Of a stretch of 64,000 bases of DNA, positions 35,777-44,171 are shown one piece after another. The notes below the pieces were generated by a model. That model saw only the letters and a list, made by a program, of their open reading frames with translations. It was not told the origin of the DNA and searched no databases. The stretch comes from Bog-532 sp963742875 (lineage in GTDB: Bacteria; Actinomycetota; Actinomycetes; Streptosporangiales; Streptosporangiaceae): assembly GCA_963742875.1 (NCBI GenBank), contig CAVUNO010000012.1:124001-188000 (forward strand). Reading direction: 5' to 3'. The translations under genes were made by a program, and so were the position numbers. Position 1 is the first letter of the stretch; each line of letters opens with the position of its first letter.

Positions 35777-36156
35777 TGCCCGGCGTGGCCGCGGGGGTCC
35801 GCGAGCGCAATGAGTCGGCCTGGCTGCTGCCGAACGACGGATCGCGGACCAGCCACGGGCTGCACGCTGGCATGCGCCGGTACGCCGACGAGGACGAGAT
35901 CGACCTGGTCATCGTGGGCTGCGGGGCGGGCGGTTCGGTGCTGCTGCAACGGCTGGCCCGCGCGGGCTGGCGGGTCGCCGCGCTGGACGCCGGGTCGTTC
36001 TGGGACCCGGACGCGGACTGGGTCAGCGACGAGGCGGGCGCGCACAAGCTGTACTGGACCGACCCGCGGGTGATCAGCGGGACCGACCCGGTGCCGATGG
36101 GCTCGAACAATTCCGGCCGCGGGGTGGGCGGCTCGATGGTGCACTACGCGGGGTAA
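35776..36156 (+). pseudogene. GMC oxidoreductase, truncated after the FAD-binding start
   Basis: The 126-codon frame includes the dinucleotide motif VIVGCGAGGSVLLQRLARAG (about residues 43-62), the acidic LDAG end of strand 2, and GSNNSGRGVGGSMVHYAG, the start of the GMC signature. It then stops at a junction with DUF6328 DNA; about 400 residues with the catalytic His are missing. It would be the large subunit of the dehydrogenase above. Confidence 0.8.
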
Positions 36157-36159
36157 CGG

Positions 36160-36600
36160 GATGAAACCCTAGCGGAGCGGGATGACCGCAATCTCGCCGA
36201 GTTGCTGCAGGAATTGCGCGTGGTCGGCCTGGGCGTGCAGGTCCTGTTCGGATTCCTGCTCTCGCTGCCGTTTACCAACCGGTTCTCCCGGCTGAGTCAG
36301 GGTCAGCGTGAGCTGTACCTGGCCACTCTCGTGCTGGCCGCGGTCGCCACGGCGCTCCTGCTCGGACCGGTCGCCTATCATCGCCTGGTGTTCCGCCAAG
36401 GCCAGAAGGAGCGCCTCGTGCGGGCGGCCAGCGTGATGGCGATCGCAGGCATGATCACCGTCGGCCTGGCCGTATCGGCCGCGGCCTTGCTGGTCACCGG
36501 CTACGTCGCCAGCCCTCTGCCCGCGGCGCTGATCACCGCGTTCGTCACCTGCACGTTCGGCGCCCTGTGGTTCGCGCTGCCGCTCGCGCGCCGGCGCTGA
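36160..36600 (+). pseudogene. DUF6328 membrane protein, start lost
   Basis: The frame is open from 36160 and reads AERDDRNLAELLQELRVVGL, VQVLFGFLLSLPF and YLATLVLAAVATALLLGPVA, with four predicted membrane helices, as in DUF6328 proteins. The usual ATG and first few residues were removed by the junction with the GMC fragment. TTG 36202 or a nearby GTG might still allow expression. Confidence 0.7.
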
Positions 36601-36652
36601 CGCGCATAGCAGGGCCGGAACGGGGCAGTGGGGGGCGGTGAAGGAGGGACTC

Positions 36653-36909
36653 ATGCCCAGAGCACAGATCAAGGACGAGAAGACCTACCAGAAACTCCGC
36701 GGCCGGGGCGAAAGCAAGGAAAGGCAGCCCGGATCGCCAACGCCGCCGCCTCGAGCTCTAAAAGCCAGGTGGGCCGCAAGGGCGGCAAGAGCGGCTCCTA
36801 CAGCGACTGGAGCAAGCAGGATCTCCTCCGGCGGGCCACGGAAATCGGTATCGAAGGCCGCTCGAAGATGACCAAGGCCGAGCTGATCAAGGCCCTCAGG
36901 AACCACTGA
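36653..36909 (+). pseudogene. DUF7218/Rho-N-like small protein, one frameshift
   Basis: AAGGAGGG precedes ATG 36653. The start MPRAQIKDEKTYQKLRGRGE is in one frame; AARIANAAASSSKSQVGRKG, SYSDWSKQDLLRRATEIGIE and SKMTKAELIKALRNH follow in another. The second part is the helix-extended SAP/Rho-N-like motif (DLxxxAxExGIxGRSxMxKxELI). The shift lies near 36720. About 85 residues when repaired. Confidence 0.7.
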
Positions 36910-36940
36910 ACCAGCCCGATCCGACGGTCCCGTACCGCCG

Positions 36941-37420
36941 TCAGCCGGCGCCGGGCAGGCAAACATGGATCGCGCCATCGACCTCGCGTGCCTCGAACGC
37001 CGGCTGCGGAGCGGTGGCCGGCCCGCGGGCCACCGACCCGTCAGCGACCCGGAAGACGCTGCCGTGCCAGGGGCAGGTCAGGCAGCCGTCCGCCAGCTCG
37101 CCATCCGAGAGCGGCCCCGACATGTGGCTGCACCGGGCGGCCAGGACGTGCACCGCGCCGCCTGAGCGGATGGCCACGACCGGGACCTCACCCAGCATCT
37201 GGCGTACCGGCTTGCCCTCGGGCAGGCTGGCCGAGGCCATCAGATGCTGCCAGCCGGGCTTGACCAGGTGCGGGACCTCTTCCGCGTGGTTGGCACCGCC
37301 CGCCAGGCGGAAGGAGATGGACCGCCGAGCAGCCCGCTCGCTGAGACCGCAGTCAGTCCGGCCAGCCGCAGCGCGCGCCCCCGCCGCGGGCTCTGTCTCC
37401 GCCTACCGCCGGGGCGAAAG
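36941..37420 (-). pseudogene. DUF2231-Rieske membrane protein, N-terminal part decayed
   Basis: The C-terminal Rieske domain is intact: CSHMSGPLSDGELADG and CLTCPWHGSVF provide the two Cys and two His for the [2Fe-2S] cluster. In frame upstream is FRLAGGANHAEEVPHLVKPG, and after a frameshift near 37315 RALRLAGLTAVSASGLLGG, the end of a DUF2231 membrane domain. Further upstream only traces remain. From ATG 37240 a soluble 99-residue ferredoxin-like Rieske protein could still be made. Confidence 0.7.
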
Positions 37421-37749
37421 CGTTACCAGGGCCACAAGTCCCCAGGCTATGCCGTTACCGCCAAGACGCCGCGCGCCATTGCTTACGCGACCGCGACACG
37501 GGTGGAGAACCGGCCGGCCAGCATTGCAGTTCCGCACTCCAGTGAGGATGGCCTCCGGAGCCGTTTCTGCGTTGCACATGCTATGTCGGCTAAGGTCTAG
37601 GGCGGCGGATCTATCATCCTCTGAGCTTGGAAGAGGCTCCGAGGACATAATCTGCTTGATTCGGCGGTTCGATCTGCCGGATCAAGAAGATCTTTACTAC
37701 AGAGAATCCGCTGCGTTAGGCGCTGGAGACTGGACCAGGGCGGGAGAGC
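37421..37749. other. Intergenic stretch, no gene seen
   Basis: Possible traces of the DUF2231 helices (GIAWGLVALVTLSPRR on the reverse strand) up to about 37470; beyond that nothing is recognisable. Confidence 0.3.
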
Positions 37750-38714
37750 TTACGCCGATGCGGGCAACTGATCTTCGCTAGCGCCTGCGAGCTCCTCCAC
37801 CCGCATTGTGTTCTTATCTAGCCAGACAACAAGCATGCTGATATGGCTAGCTCGAGCGAGATCTTGGATGTTCTCGGTAACAGGTCCAGGGACGACGAGG
37901 ATCAGATGCGCCTCGGGATGGCCCTCCGCGACGCGCCGCAAGCGTTGTGCCAAGTATGTGAATGCTTGTGACGACGGCGCCGCAGTTGCCTTCACTTGGA
38001 CGACAGCCGTTTCACCATCTCGCTTGGCCATCAGGTCAATGCCTTCGGCTGCCCCATGAGGATGGCTCGATAAGACCCCAGCCATGTGTCCTGAGATACA
38101 TGCCAGCAAGCTCCGCCAGCTGCGGCCCGGCAAGCCTGGCTGCAGGCCATCCGGCTATCGTCGCCGAAGGTGGCGGCCCGGGAGGCCCGTTGAACAGAGG
38201 TTCTCCGCGGACTGCGGTCAGAACCGCATCCTCAATGACTGCGCTGCGCAGATTCGCCCGGTCCACAAGGGCACCGCTAAAGTCTGCCGCAGTGAGGTTC
38301 GCCTCATGCAGGTTCGCCCTACTTAGGTCAGCATCCGAAGTCGGCCCGTTGCAGGCGGCAGCGGCTTAGATCTGCTCGTCTGAGCGAGGCACTGACAAAG
38401 GCAGCCGCAGTGGCATCAGCTGCCTCCATGTCTGCCTTGTCCAGGTCGGCATACGAGAAGTCGGCGCCGATCATGCTTGCGTTGACCAGACATGACCGAG
38501 CGAGGCTCGTCCCGGCAAAGCGAGCGCCATCCAGTGCCGCGCCCGTGAGGTCACACTCGTCAAGATCAAGGCCGGACAGATCTGCGTCCCGCAAGTCAGC
38601 GCCAGGCAGCAGCAGCCGTCGCCACTCACCTCGCTGCCGCGCTGCTGTGTACTCTGCCAGTGCATCCAGAGCATGAGAATCTGCGCGGAGGGCTCGTGTG
38701 GTCTCAGCGCTCAC
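37750..38714 (-). pseudogene. Pentapeptide-repeat protein fused to a PD-(D/E)XK nuclease domain, two frameshifts
   Basis: GTG 38714 opens a short helical start, then pentapeptide repeats (ADLRDADLSGLDLDECDLTG, ADFSYADLDKADMEAADATA); after a frameshift at about 38337 they continue (DADLSRANLHEANLTAADFS, DRANLRSAVIEDAV). A linker with LAELAGMYLRTHGWGLIEPS leads, after a second shift near 38045, into IDLMAKRDGETAVVQVKAT, the Asp and E/VxVK core of a restriction-endonuclease-like fold. About 320 residues when repaired. The start overlaps the stop of the upstream small gene. A DNA-targeting or defence role is inferred only. Confidence 0.65.
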
Positions 38715-38971
38715 TCATACCACCTCACATGGGCCGTAAGGCCCGCATCGTCAACCGCATCACGCAGCGCTTGGCGATGCGCAGGATCGACCAGACCAGT
38801 CAGGTCCACGATCACATTTTCCCTGCAGCACTGGATCTCATAGCGTATGTACCCCTCCAGGAAGTCGGCAACATCGAACCGCGGGCGCCGCTCAGTATCG
38901 CGGGGGCGCTTGACATCCCAGTCCTGTCTAGTCGCATCGGTGCAGTCGCCCTGGTTTGGCAGCCGGACCAC
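38711..38971 (-). CDS. Small protein coupled to the pentapeptide/nuclease gene
   Basis: The 86-codon frame ends in TGA overlapping the GTG of the next gene (GTGA), which argues that it is real. The body FDVADFLEGYIRYEIQCCRE, NVIVDLTGLVDPAHRQALRD and AVDDAGLTAHVRWYE looks like a compact alpha/beta fold. Start uncertain; I recognise no family. It could be a partner or inhibitor of the nuclease protein. Confidence 0.5.
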   Translation of the reverse strand: MVRLPNQGDCTDATRQDWDVKRPRDTERRPRFDVADFLEGYIRYEIQCCRENVIVDLTGLVDPAHRQALRDAVDDAGLTAHVRWYE

Positions 38972-39154
38972 CGGACCCGGCAGTTCGCCTCCTCTCCGAC
39001 CGGACCACCGTATAGCGGTGAGATGGCGCAGACGCCTGGCTCATGCTCGCAAGCGTTGAGGACGGGACTTGCGACGACGCCGCCGCTTACCCGCCTACGC
39101 AGGCGAAGGGGACTGCCTCGGGACTGCCTCGGGAGTGCCTCCGCTGCTCTGTCG

Positions 39155-39455
39155 AATGACAGTGACAAGCTGGCAGGGCGCCGGGCTGATCGTCGGCTTC
39201 ATCGGCGGTCTGCTGATCTTTTCGCCCTGGAGCACCGCGTCCGGGCTGACCTCAGCCGCTGACCTGGAATGCCTCGCCGCTTCGATCAGCTACACGACCA
39301 GCCACATCTACATCTACATCGACCGGTGTCCTGGTGCTGGGCGAGCACATCACAGTCGTGGTCCTTGCCGGGATAGCGCTGATCCTCGGCAGCGTGGCGC
39401 TTACCCGCCAGCGCACGCGGCGATCGCGGACGGAAATCCGCAACGCGGCCGACTT
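39155..39455 (+). pseudogene. EamA/DMT-family transporter, remnant
   Basis: Two segments remain: WQGAGLIVGFIGGLLIFSPW with LECLAASISYTTSHIY, and in a different frame VLVLGEHITVVVLAGIALIL with GSVALTR, the last membrane helix region of EamA transporters. The middle is deleted. Confidence 0.65.
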
Positions 39456-39513
39456 ATCCTGTCATCGCCCCGCGGCTTATCCTGCCAGTGGCTGGATGTG
39501 ATACGAGGATGAG

Positions 39514-39864
39514 ATGGACCTGCTGACGGCCTCAGTGCTCTACCGGGAATCCAGCGGAACGCCGTACACGCTGGTGGTGCTCGCGGGCGAGCTGGACGCG
39601 ACGAACAGCCCGCAGTTGCGTGACCTGCTGGAGTCCGAGATATCAGCGGGGCTGCGGACCCTCATTGTGGAGCTTTCCGGGCTGAAATTCATCGACTCCT
39701 CGTCACTGCAGGTGCTGCTGCGATGCAACAGGATGCTGGGCAGCCAGGGCGGCGTGCTCAGGCTCGTGCGCCCAGGGGGCTCGGTGGCCAGGATGCTGCA
39801 CTTCACGCGGGCCGACCAGCTCGTCCGGGCCTATGACAGCGTGGAACAGGCAGCGGCCGGCTGA
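39514..39864 (+). CDS. STAS-domain anti-sigma factor antagonist
   Basis: 116 residues with a single STAS fold: YTLVVLAGELDATNSPQLRD and LKFIDSSSLQVLLRCNRML, where the Ser in the IDSSS loop is the phosphorylation site of SpoIIAA/RsbV-type proteins. When dephosphorylated it would bind an anti-sigma kinase and free a sigma factor. The gene lies 91 bases before a SpoIIE phosphatase on the same strand, its natural activator; the kinase and sigma factor are not in the window. Confidence 0.9.
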   Translation: MDLLTASVLYRESSGTPYTLVVLAGELDATNSPQLRDLLESEISAGLRTLIVELSGLKFIDSSSLQVLLRCNRMLGSQGGVLRLVRPGGSVARMLHFTRADQLVRAYDSVEQAAAG

Positions 39865-39955
39865 GGCAGGCGGATTACCCCTCCCTTACGAACTGCGTGG
39901 GTAAGGAGGCGCCGCGGCCCTAACCCTTGATCACTGATCGCATTAGTCTTTCCTG

Positions 39956-41188
39956 ATGGCCACGCCGCTCAGCCCGCCAGGCGCGGCGGACAAGCTCCGC
40001 GACATCCAGTCGATTACGGATACGGCGCTGTCCTACCTCGGTGCCGAGGATCTCCTCATCGAGCTGCTGAGCCGGGTAAAGCAGATCCTGGATGCCGACA
40101 CCGCCGCGGTGCTCCTGCTGGACCGCTCCTCGCGTTACCTCATCGCCACCGCGGCGAGCGGGCTGGAGGAGGAGGTCGCGCAGGGCGTCCGCATCCCCGT
40201 TGGCCGGGGCTTCGCGGGCCGCATCGCCGCAGAGGCGCGACCGGTCATCCTGGATCACGTCGATCAGGCCAACGTGCTCAATCCGATCCTGCTGGAAAAG
40301 GGAATCCAGTCCCTCATCGGGGTGCCGCTGCTGGTCAACGGCGCAGTGATCGGCGTGCTCCACGTCGGCTCGGTTCACGACCGGGTATTCACCACCGACG
40401 ATGCGGTGCTGCTCCACCTCGCCGCCGATCGCGCGGCCCTGGCGGTGCAATCGGTCAGATCCCGCGAGGACCGCGCCGCCGCGGCGGCCATTCAGCGGAG
40501 CCTGCTCCCATCGGCGCCGCCCACGGTGATGGGAGTTGAGATCGCCGCCCGCTACGTGCCCGGCGACGGCCAGGTCGGCGGCGACTGGTACGACGTCTTC
40601 ACGCTGCCATCCGGGGAGCTGTGCGTGGTCATCGGTGACGTGGCCGGGTCCGGCCTCGAGGCGGCGATCATCATGGGCCGGATGCGCAGTGCCCTGCGCG
40701 CCTACGCGCTGCAAACCCGCGATCCGGCGGAGGTCCTGCGCAGGCTCGACCACAAGATGCAGCATTTCGAGACCGACGTCATGGCCACGGTGTCTTACGC
40801 CGTGCTCGACCCGGCGTCGGGGGAGCTGCGCATATCGGCGGCAGGCCATTTCCCGCCCGTCGTCGCGGCGCCCGGACAGCGCGGCGCCCTGGCCGAGATC
40901 GCCGTCGGTGTCCCGATTGGCGTAGCCGATACTCCGCAGTGGCAGGCCACCAGCTTGTGCCTCACGCCCGGCACGGTGCTGTGCTTCTTCACCGACGGGC
41001 TGGTGGAGCGCCGGGACAAGCCGCTGGATGACCGCATCACCCGTCTCTGCGAGACCGTCTCGCCCGGGCCGCCAGAGAGCGTCTGCGTCGCGGTGATGGG
41101 GGCCCTTGTCGGAAGCGACCAGGTCCGGGACGATATCGCCCTTCTTGTCCTGCTCTGGCAACCCGGCATCGGTGACCAATCAGTCTGA
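39956..41188 (+). CDS. GAF-SpoIIE serine phosphatase
   Basis: 410 residues. GAF domain about 20-165 (ILDADTAAVLLLDRSSRYLI, IPVGRGFAGRIAAEARPVIL, GVPLLVNGAVIGVLHVG). SpoIIE domain about 180-405 with metal-site Asp in QVGGDWYDVF and VIGDVAGSGLEAA, ISAAGHFPP, CFFTDGLVERR and VRDDIALLVLLW. It should dephosphorylate the STAS protein encoded just upstream in response to a ligand or redox signal sensed by the GAF domain. Confidence 0.92.
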   Translation: MATPLSPPGAADKLRDIQSITDTALSYLGAEDLLIELLSRVKQILDADTAAVLLLDRSSRYLIATAASGLEEEVAQGVRIPVGRGFAGRIAAEARPVILDHVDQANVLNPILLEKGIQSLIGVPLLVNGAVIGVLHVGSVHDRVFTTDDAVLLHLAADRAALAVQSVRSREDRAAAAAIQRSLLPSAPPTVMGVEIAARYVPGDGQVGGDWYDVFTLPSGELCVVIGDVAGSGLEAAIIMGRMRSALRAYALQTRDPAEVLRRLDHKMQHFETDVMATVSYAVLDPASGELRISAAGHFPPVVAAPGQRGALAEIAVGVPIGVADTPQWQATSLCLTPGTVLCFFTDGLVERRDKPLDDRITRLCETVSPGPPESVCVAVMGALVGSDQVRDDIALLVLLWQPGIGDQSV

Positions 41189-41438
41189 CAGACCTGGGCG
41201 TTCGGGTTTCCCCTTGGCGGCGGGCCTCGTGCGGCGGTGACCGCCGACACAGGCTCGCCTGTGAGGTGCGACAACTGACCGGATGCTTCAAGAGCGCCAC
41301 GGCGATCACTGGATCCCCATCGCGCAGCTTGAAGACGCCATCGTGGAAGCCCGCGGGGCGGAGAACCTGATGGCGCTTCGGACGGCTGTGAACTGTGGCT
41401 TAAGACAAACCCGCGGCCAAGTGAGGCCGCAGGCAGCG

Positions 41439-41469
41439 GAAGGCCTGCCCCGGCGAGGGGCAGGCCTTC
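41439..41469 (-). terminator. Strong stem-loop after the PRC-barrel gene
   Basis: GGAAGGCCTGCCCC pairs with GGGGCAGGCCTTC across a 5-base loop, between the convergent phosphatase and PRC-barrel genes. It may terminate both. A smaller GCGGCC/GGCCGC hairpin is at 41413-41430. Confidence 0.65.
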
Positions 41470-41487
41470 GGTGCCGGGTGTACGAAT

Positions 41488-42291
41488 TTACCCGAGGGTG
41501 CCGGTGTCGCCGTCGGTCTCGGTTTCGATCTGCTCCTTGCGGACCTCGCCAGTGACGGTCTCCTCGCCAGCAACGCGGTCCTTGGCCAGGCGGACCCGCT
41601 CGACCGGCACCGTCTCCGTGGCGACAACCGGCCGTTCTGCGTGCAGGGTGACCTCGTGCTCTTCCTCAGAGATCTCCGGCCCTGACGTCGCCTGGCCGAT
41701 GTTCGCCTCGGTGATCGGCTCGCGCTCCACGCGGACCTCTTCGTGGCTGACCGGCACCGACTGCTGGATCGTCTCGGTGACGACGTACTTGCGCAGCCGG
41801 GCCCGGCCCGTCTCCTCGGTGGCGGTACCCACGCGCATCCGCTCCTCGGAGCGGGTCATCGCCTCATCGGTGGTCGGCCCGGAGGTGTCATAACCCTGTG
41901 CGCCCGGCGCCCCGTAGGCGTCCGTCATGTGCTGGCCGCCGGTCTCGGGAAGGCCGGTCGGGCTGCGCCACTCGCCATAGCCCAGCCCGTAGTGGCTGAA
42001 CAGCTGCTCTTCTTCGGCCGGGGACAGCTGGGCATCGGGGTCGATCTTCGGCGCCGAGGTAACGGTGTCCTTGTCGGCGGCCAGCTCCACCTCACGCTCG
42101 CCACGGAGGCGGGCCAAGGCTAGCGGCACGAAGGTTTCCTTCATCCCGAACAGGCCCGTCTTGACCGTCAGCCACTCCGGCTCCCCGGTCGCCTCGTCCC
42201 GGTAGACGGTGGCCACCTGGCCGATTTTCTGCCCGGCTTGGTCATAGGCGGTGGCCCCGGTCAGGTTCTGGGCCTCTTCCTGGGTGAACAT
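41488..42291 (-). CDS. PRC-barrel and DUF2382 stress-type protein
   Basis: ATG 42291 follows GGAGGAG; 267 residues. A PRC-barrel domain (GATAYDQAGQKIGQVATVYR, LTVKTGLFGMKETFVPLALA, about 5-85) is followed by a linker and DUF2382 (LRKYVVTETIQQSVPVSHEE, HEVTLHAERPVVATETVPVE, about 160-255). This domain pair is common in actinobacteria and Deinococcus and is linked to envelope or general stress, without a defined reaction. Confidence 0.9.
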   Translation of the reverse strand: MFTQEEAQNLTGATAYDQAGQKIGQVATVYRDEATGEPEWLTVKTGLFGMKETFVPLALARLRGEREVELAADKDTVTSAPKIDPDAQLSPAEEEQLFSHYGLGYGEWRSPTGLPETGGQHMTDAYGAPGAQGYDTSGPTTDEAMTRSEERMRVGTATEETGRARLRKYVVTETIQQSVPVSHEEVRVEREPITEANIGQATSGPEISEEEHEVTLHAERPVVATETVPVERVRLAKDRVAGEETVTGEVRKEQIETETDGDTGTLG

Positions 42292-42698
42292 ACAATCTCC
42301 TCCAGCTGCTCCCCCCACATCGGGAGAGCCGGTTGGGTACATGAAACCCGCGTCTACCCACGGCCGGGGAAGCGATTCACCATCAAGCCGAAAAATCATG
42401 ACAAAATGGACGATCATGCTCTGACCGGCGGATAGGCCCCATATTCGGGGCACATGAAAGCCTCACAGGATATATGCGGGATGATCTTCCAGTCATCTGG
42501 CTGCTAATCTTCAGAGCAGGTCAAAGCAGCAACGCCCGCCAATCGACTAGCGATCTCGAAAACCGCTGCCGCAGCGTGGCTCGCAAGATCATCGTGCCAT
42601 TAACGTGCCATTCGCCAGGGCGGTGAGCGGTCAACTCCGGTCACGTGCGGTCACTCAGACCGGCAGGTCAGACTCTATGACCGCCTTGTATTAGCCTC
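42292..42698. other. Intergenic region at the end of island B
   Basis: No gene. Near 42600 are several CGTGCCATT and GCGGTCA-type short direct repeats (CGTGCCATTAACGTGCCATT; GCGGTCAACTCCGGTCAC), which resemble integrase arm-binding sites next to an attachment core. Confidence 0.35.
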
Positions 42699-42903
42699 CT
42701 TACAAGCGAGGGGTTGCCACGGTAACCAGACCTGTAACCAAGACGCGGTTGCCCGCCCTTGGATACCTGAGACGCAGCGAGACAGCTTCGTGGCTTTCCC
42801 GCTGGTAGACGAGCATGCGGTACTACGCGTGCGACCGCGTGAGACGAGGCGCAGACTTCTCATAACCCAGAGGTCGCGGGTTCAAATCCCGCCCCCGCTA
42901 CCA
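42699..42903 (+). repeat. 205-bp direct repeat B2 ending in tRNA-Met(CAU) 3' half
   Basis: Second copy of 29240-29443 in the same orientation; core 42859-42903. The T-arm here pairs perfectly, whereas B1 has one T substitution. A strong terminator follows directly, as after a real tRNA gene. Confidence 0.7.
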
Positions 42904-42906
42904 GGC

Positions 42907-42943
42907 AAAACGGCCCTCCGGACCTTATCCGGAGGGCCGTTTT
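42907..42943 (+). terminator. Rho-independent terminator
   Basis: AAAACGGCCCTCCGG and CCGGAGGGCCGTTTT form an 11-bp GC stem with flanking A and T runs, immediately downstream of the tRNA-Met 3' end. Confidence 0.85.
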
Positions 42944-43039
42944 CGTTGACCATGTGACCAGCTTTGTGACCAGAGGGCCGTAAACCGGCTCGTCAGTCGT
43001 GACCTTGTCGGTGGGAAACCAGATAGGCAGGAACAGGCA

Positions 43040-43275
43040 GTGAGAGGTGACAACCCAATCGGCTCGCGGGCGGAAGACCGGCTGGGCCGGACCGGATTCG
43101 CCGATCACCTCGCTGTCGCGCTCCGCGGGGCATCCGCCGACCAGGGCCTTGTAGTGGCCCTGGTCGGCAGCTGGGGAAGCGGCAAGACGTCAATTCTGAA
43201 CATGGTGAGGGAGCAACTGAGCAACGCCCCTTCCCGCACGGTGCTGACCTTCAACCCGTGGATGTTCTCCGGCAC
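43040..43275 (+). pseudogene. KAP-family P-loop NTPase, N-terminal stub
   Basis: GTG 43040 opens RAEDRLGRTGFADHLAVALR, Walker A LVGSWGSGKTSILNMV and the strand VLTFNPWMFSG, the hallmark beginning of KAP NTPases. After FSG the first CRISPR repeat starts and the remaining several hundred residues are absent. KAP proteins are often found in defence islands. Confidence 0.75.
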
Positions 43276-43963
43276 CGCCGCCCCTGAGCGGGCGGCCCTT
43301 CATCGGGGCAAGGGCGTGATGCAGGCGGTGGCGCGGTAGGAGGCCGGTCGCCGCCCCTGAGCGGGCGGCCCTCTATCGTGGCTGGACGGTCGGAACGTAC
43401 AACGCGCCGGATGGATCGTCCCCGTCAAAGTCGCCTTCTCTTTGGAGACGGCCCTTTATCGAGGCGACGATCTGTATACGCGCAACGATATGACCGTGCA
43501 GGTTACTGTCTCTTAATGGACGGTCCTTCATCGAGGCGCGTAGAACTGAAACCGGACCTGAAGCGTGCCGCTCGCCGCCTTTTTGAGGACGGCCCTTCAT
43601 CGAGGCGTCAAAAGGTGGCGGTCGAATGACGGTTTCCTGGGCGTCGACGCCCCTGAGCGGGGCGGCCCTTCATCGAGGCTACTGCGCGCTCGGCCAGCGG
43701 CCGTGATCCGCGGGTCGCCGTCCCTGAGCGGGCGGCCCTTCATCGAGGCCAAATCACGCCGACCAGGGGCATCACGCAGAACGGCGATCGCCGTCTCTTC
43801 GGGACGGCCCTTCATCGAGGCGACCAGGGCTATGAGGCCGACACCATCGTGACCACGTCGCCGTCTCTTCGAGGGCGGCCCTTCATCAAGGCTCCTCACC
43901 CAGCATCATCTCTTGCAGGAGAATCAGCTCACCGTCCCTCCACAGACGGCCCTTCATCGAGGC
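43274..43963 (+). CRISPR. CRISPR array, 10 diverged 36-bp repeats, 9 spacers
   Basis: Repeat ends fall at 43309, 43382, 43465, 43537, 43606, 43679, 43749, 43821, 43892 and 43963. The 3' part, GGCCCTTCATCGAGGC, is nearly constant; the best repeats begin GTCGCCGTCCCTGAGCG. Spacers are 33-37 bases except one of 47. The 3' tag (TTCATCGAGGC) resembles type I/III repeats ending TTCATTGAAGC or GAAAC. The inner stem differs between repeats but stays paired (CGCCC/GGGCG; CCGTC/GACGG). No cas gene is present in the window. Terminal repeats 1 and 2 have altered ends. Confidence 0.85.
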
Positions 43964-44004
43964 GTGAGGATGCCGATCCCCACACGGCGAAGCGGCGAGC
44001 AGAA

Positions 44005-44095
44005 TGAACGGGACCGTGAGGCCTCGACAGACAAACCTGGCCTTGTCCTGTGGACGCTCGTCCTGCGGTTGCGTCTGCGCCACGGTCTCTCCCAT
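44005..44095 (-). pseudogene. N-terminal stub of a membrane transporter
   Basis: A strong ribosome site (GGAGGGGAG) precedes ATG 44095 and a start ending in FVCRGLTVPFILLAA, reminiscent of the first helix of MFS sugar transporters. The frame then runs into the CRISPR array. The family is a guess from one helix; that a gene started here is well supported by the ribosome site. Confidence 0.4.
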
Positions 44096-44171
44096 CCGGG
44101 ACCTCCCCTCCAGGCTCACCGGGTCGGCAACCGTGGCCCGGGTTGATGCGCCAGGCGCCGCCGCGTCGGAC

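Noticed and set aside
42859..42903. A complete tRNA-Met gene
   Set aside because: The 5' strand of the anticodon stem does not pair, and no D-arm or matching acceptor strand exists upstream; the other copy has the same defect.
43597..43899. Reverse-strand frame across the CRISPR array containing repeated SLDEGPP-like peptides
   Set aside because: The peptide repeats are only translations of the CRISPR repeats.
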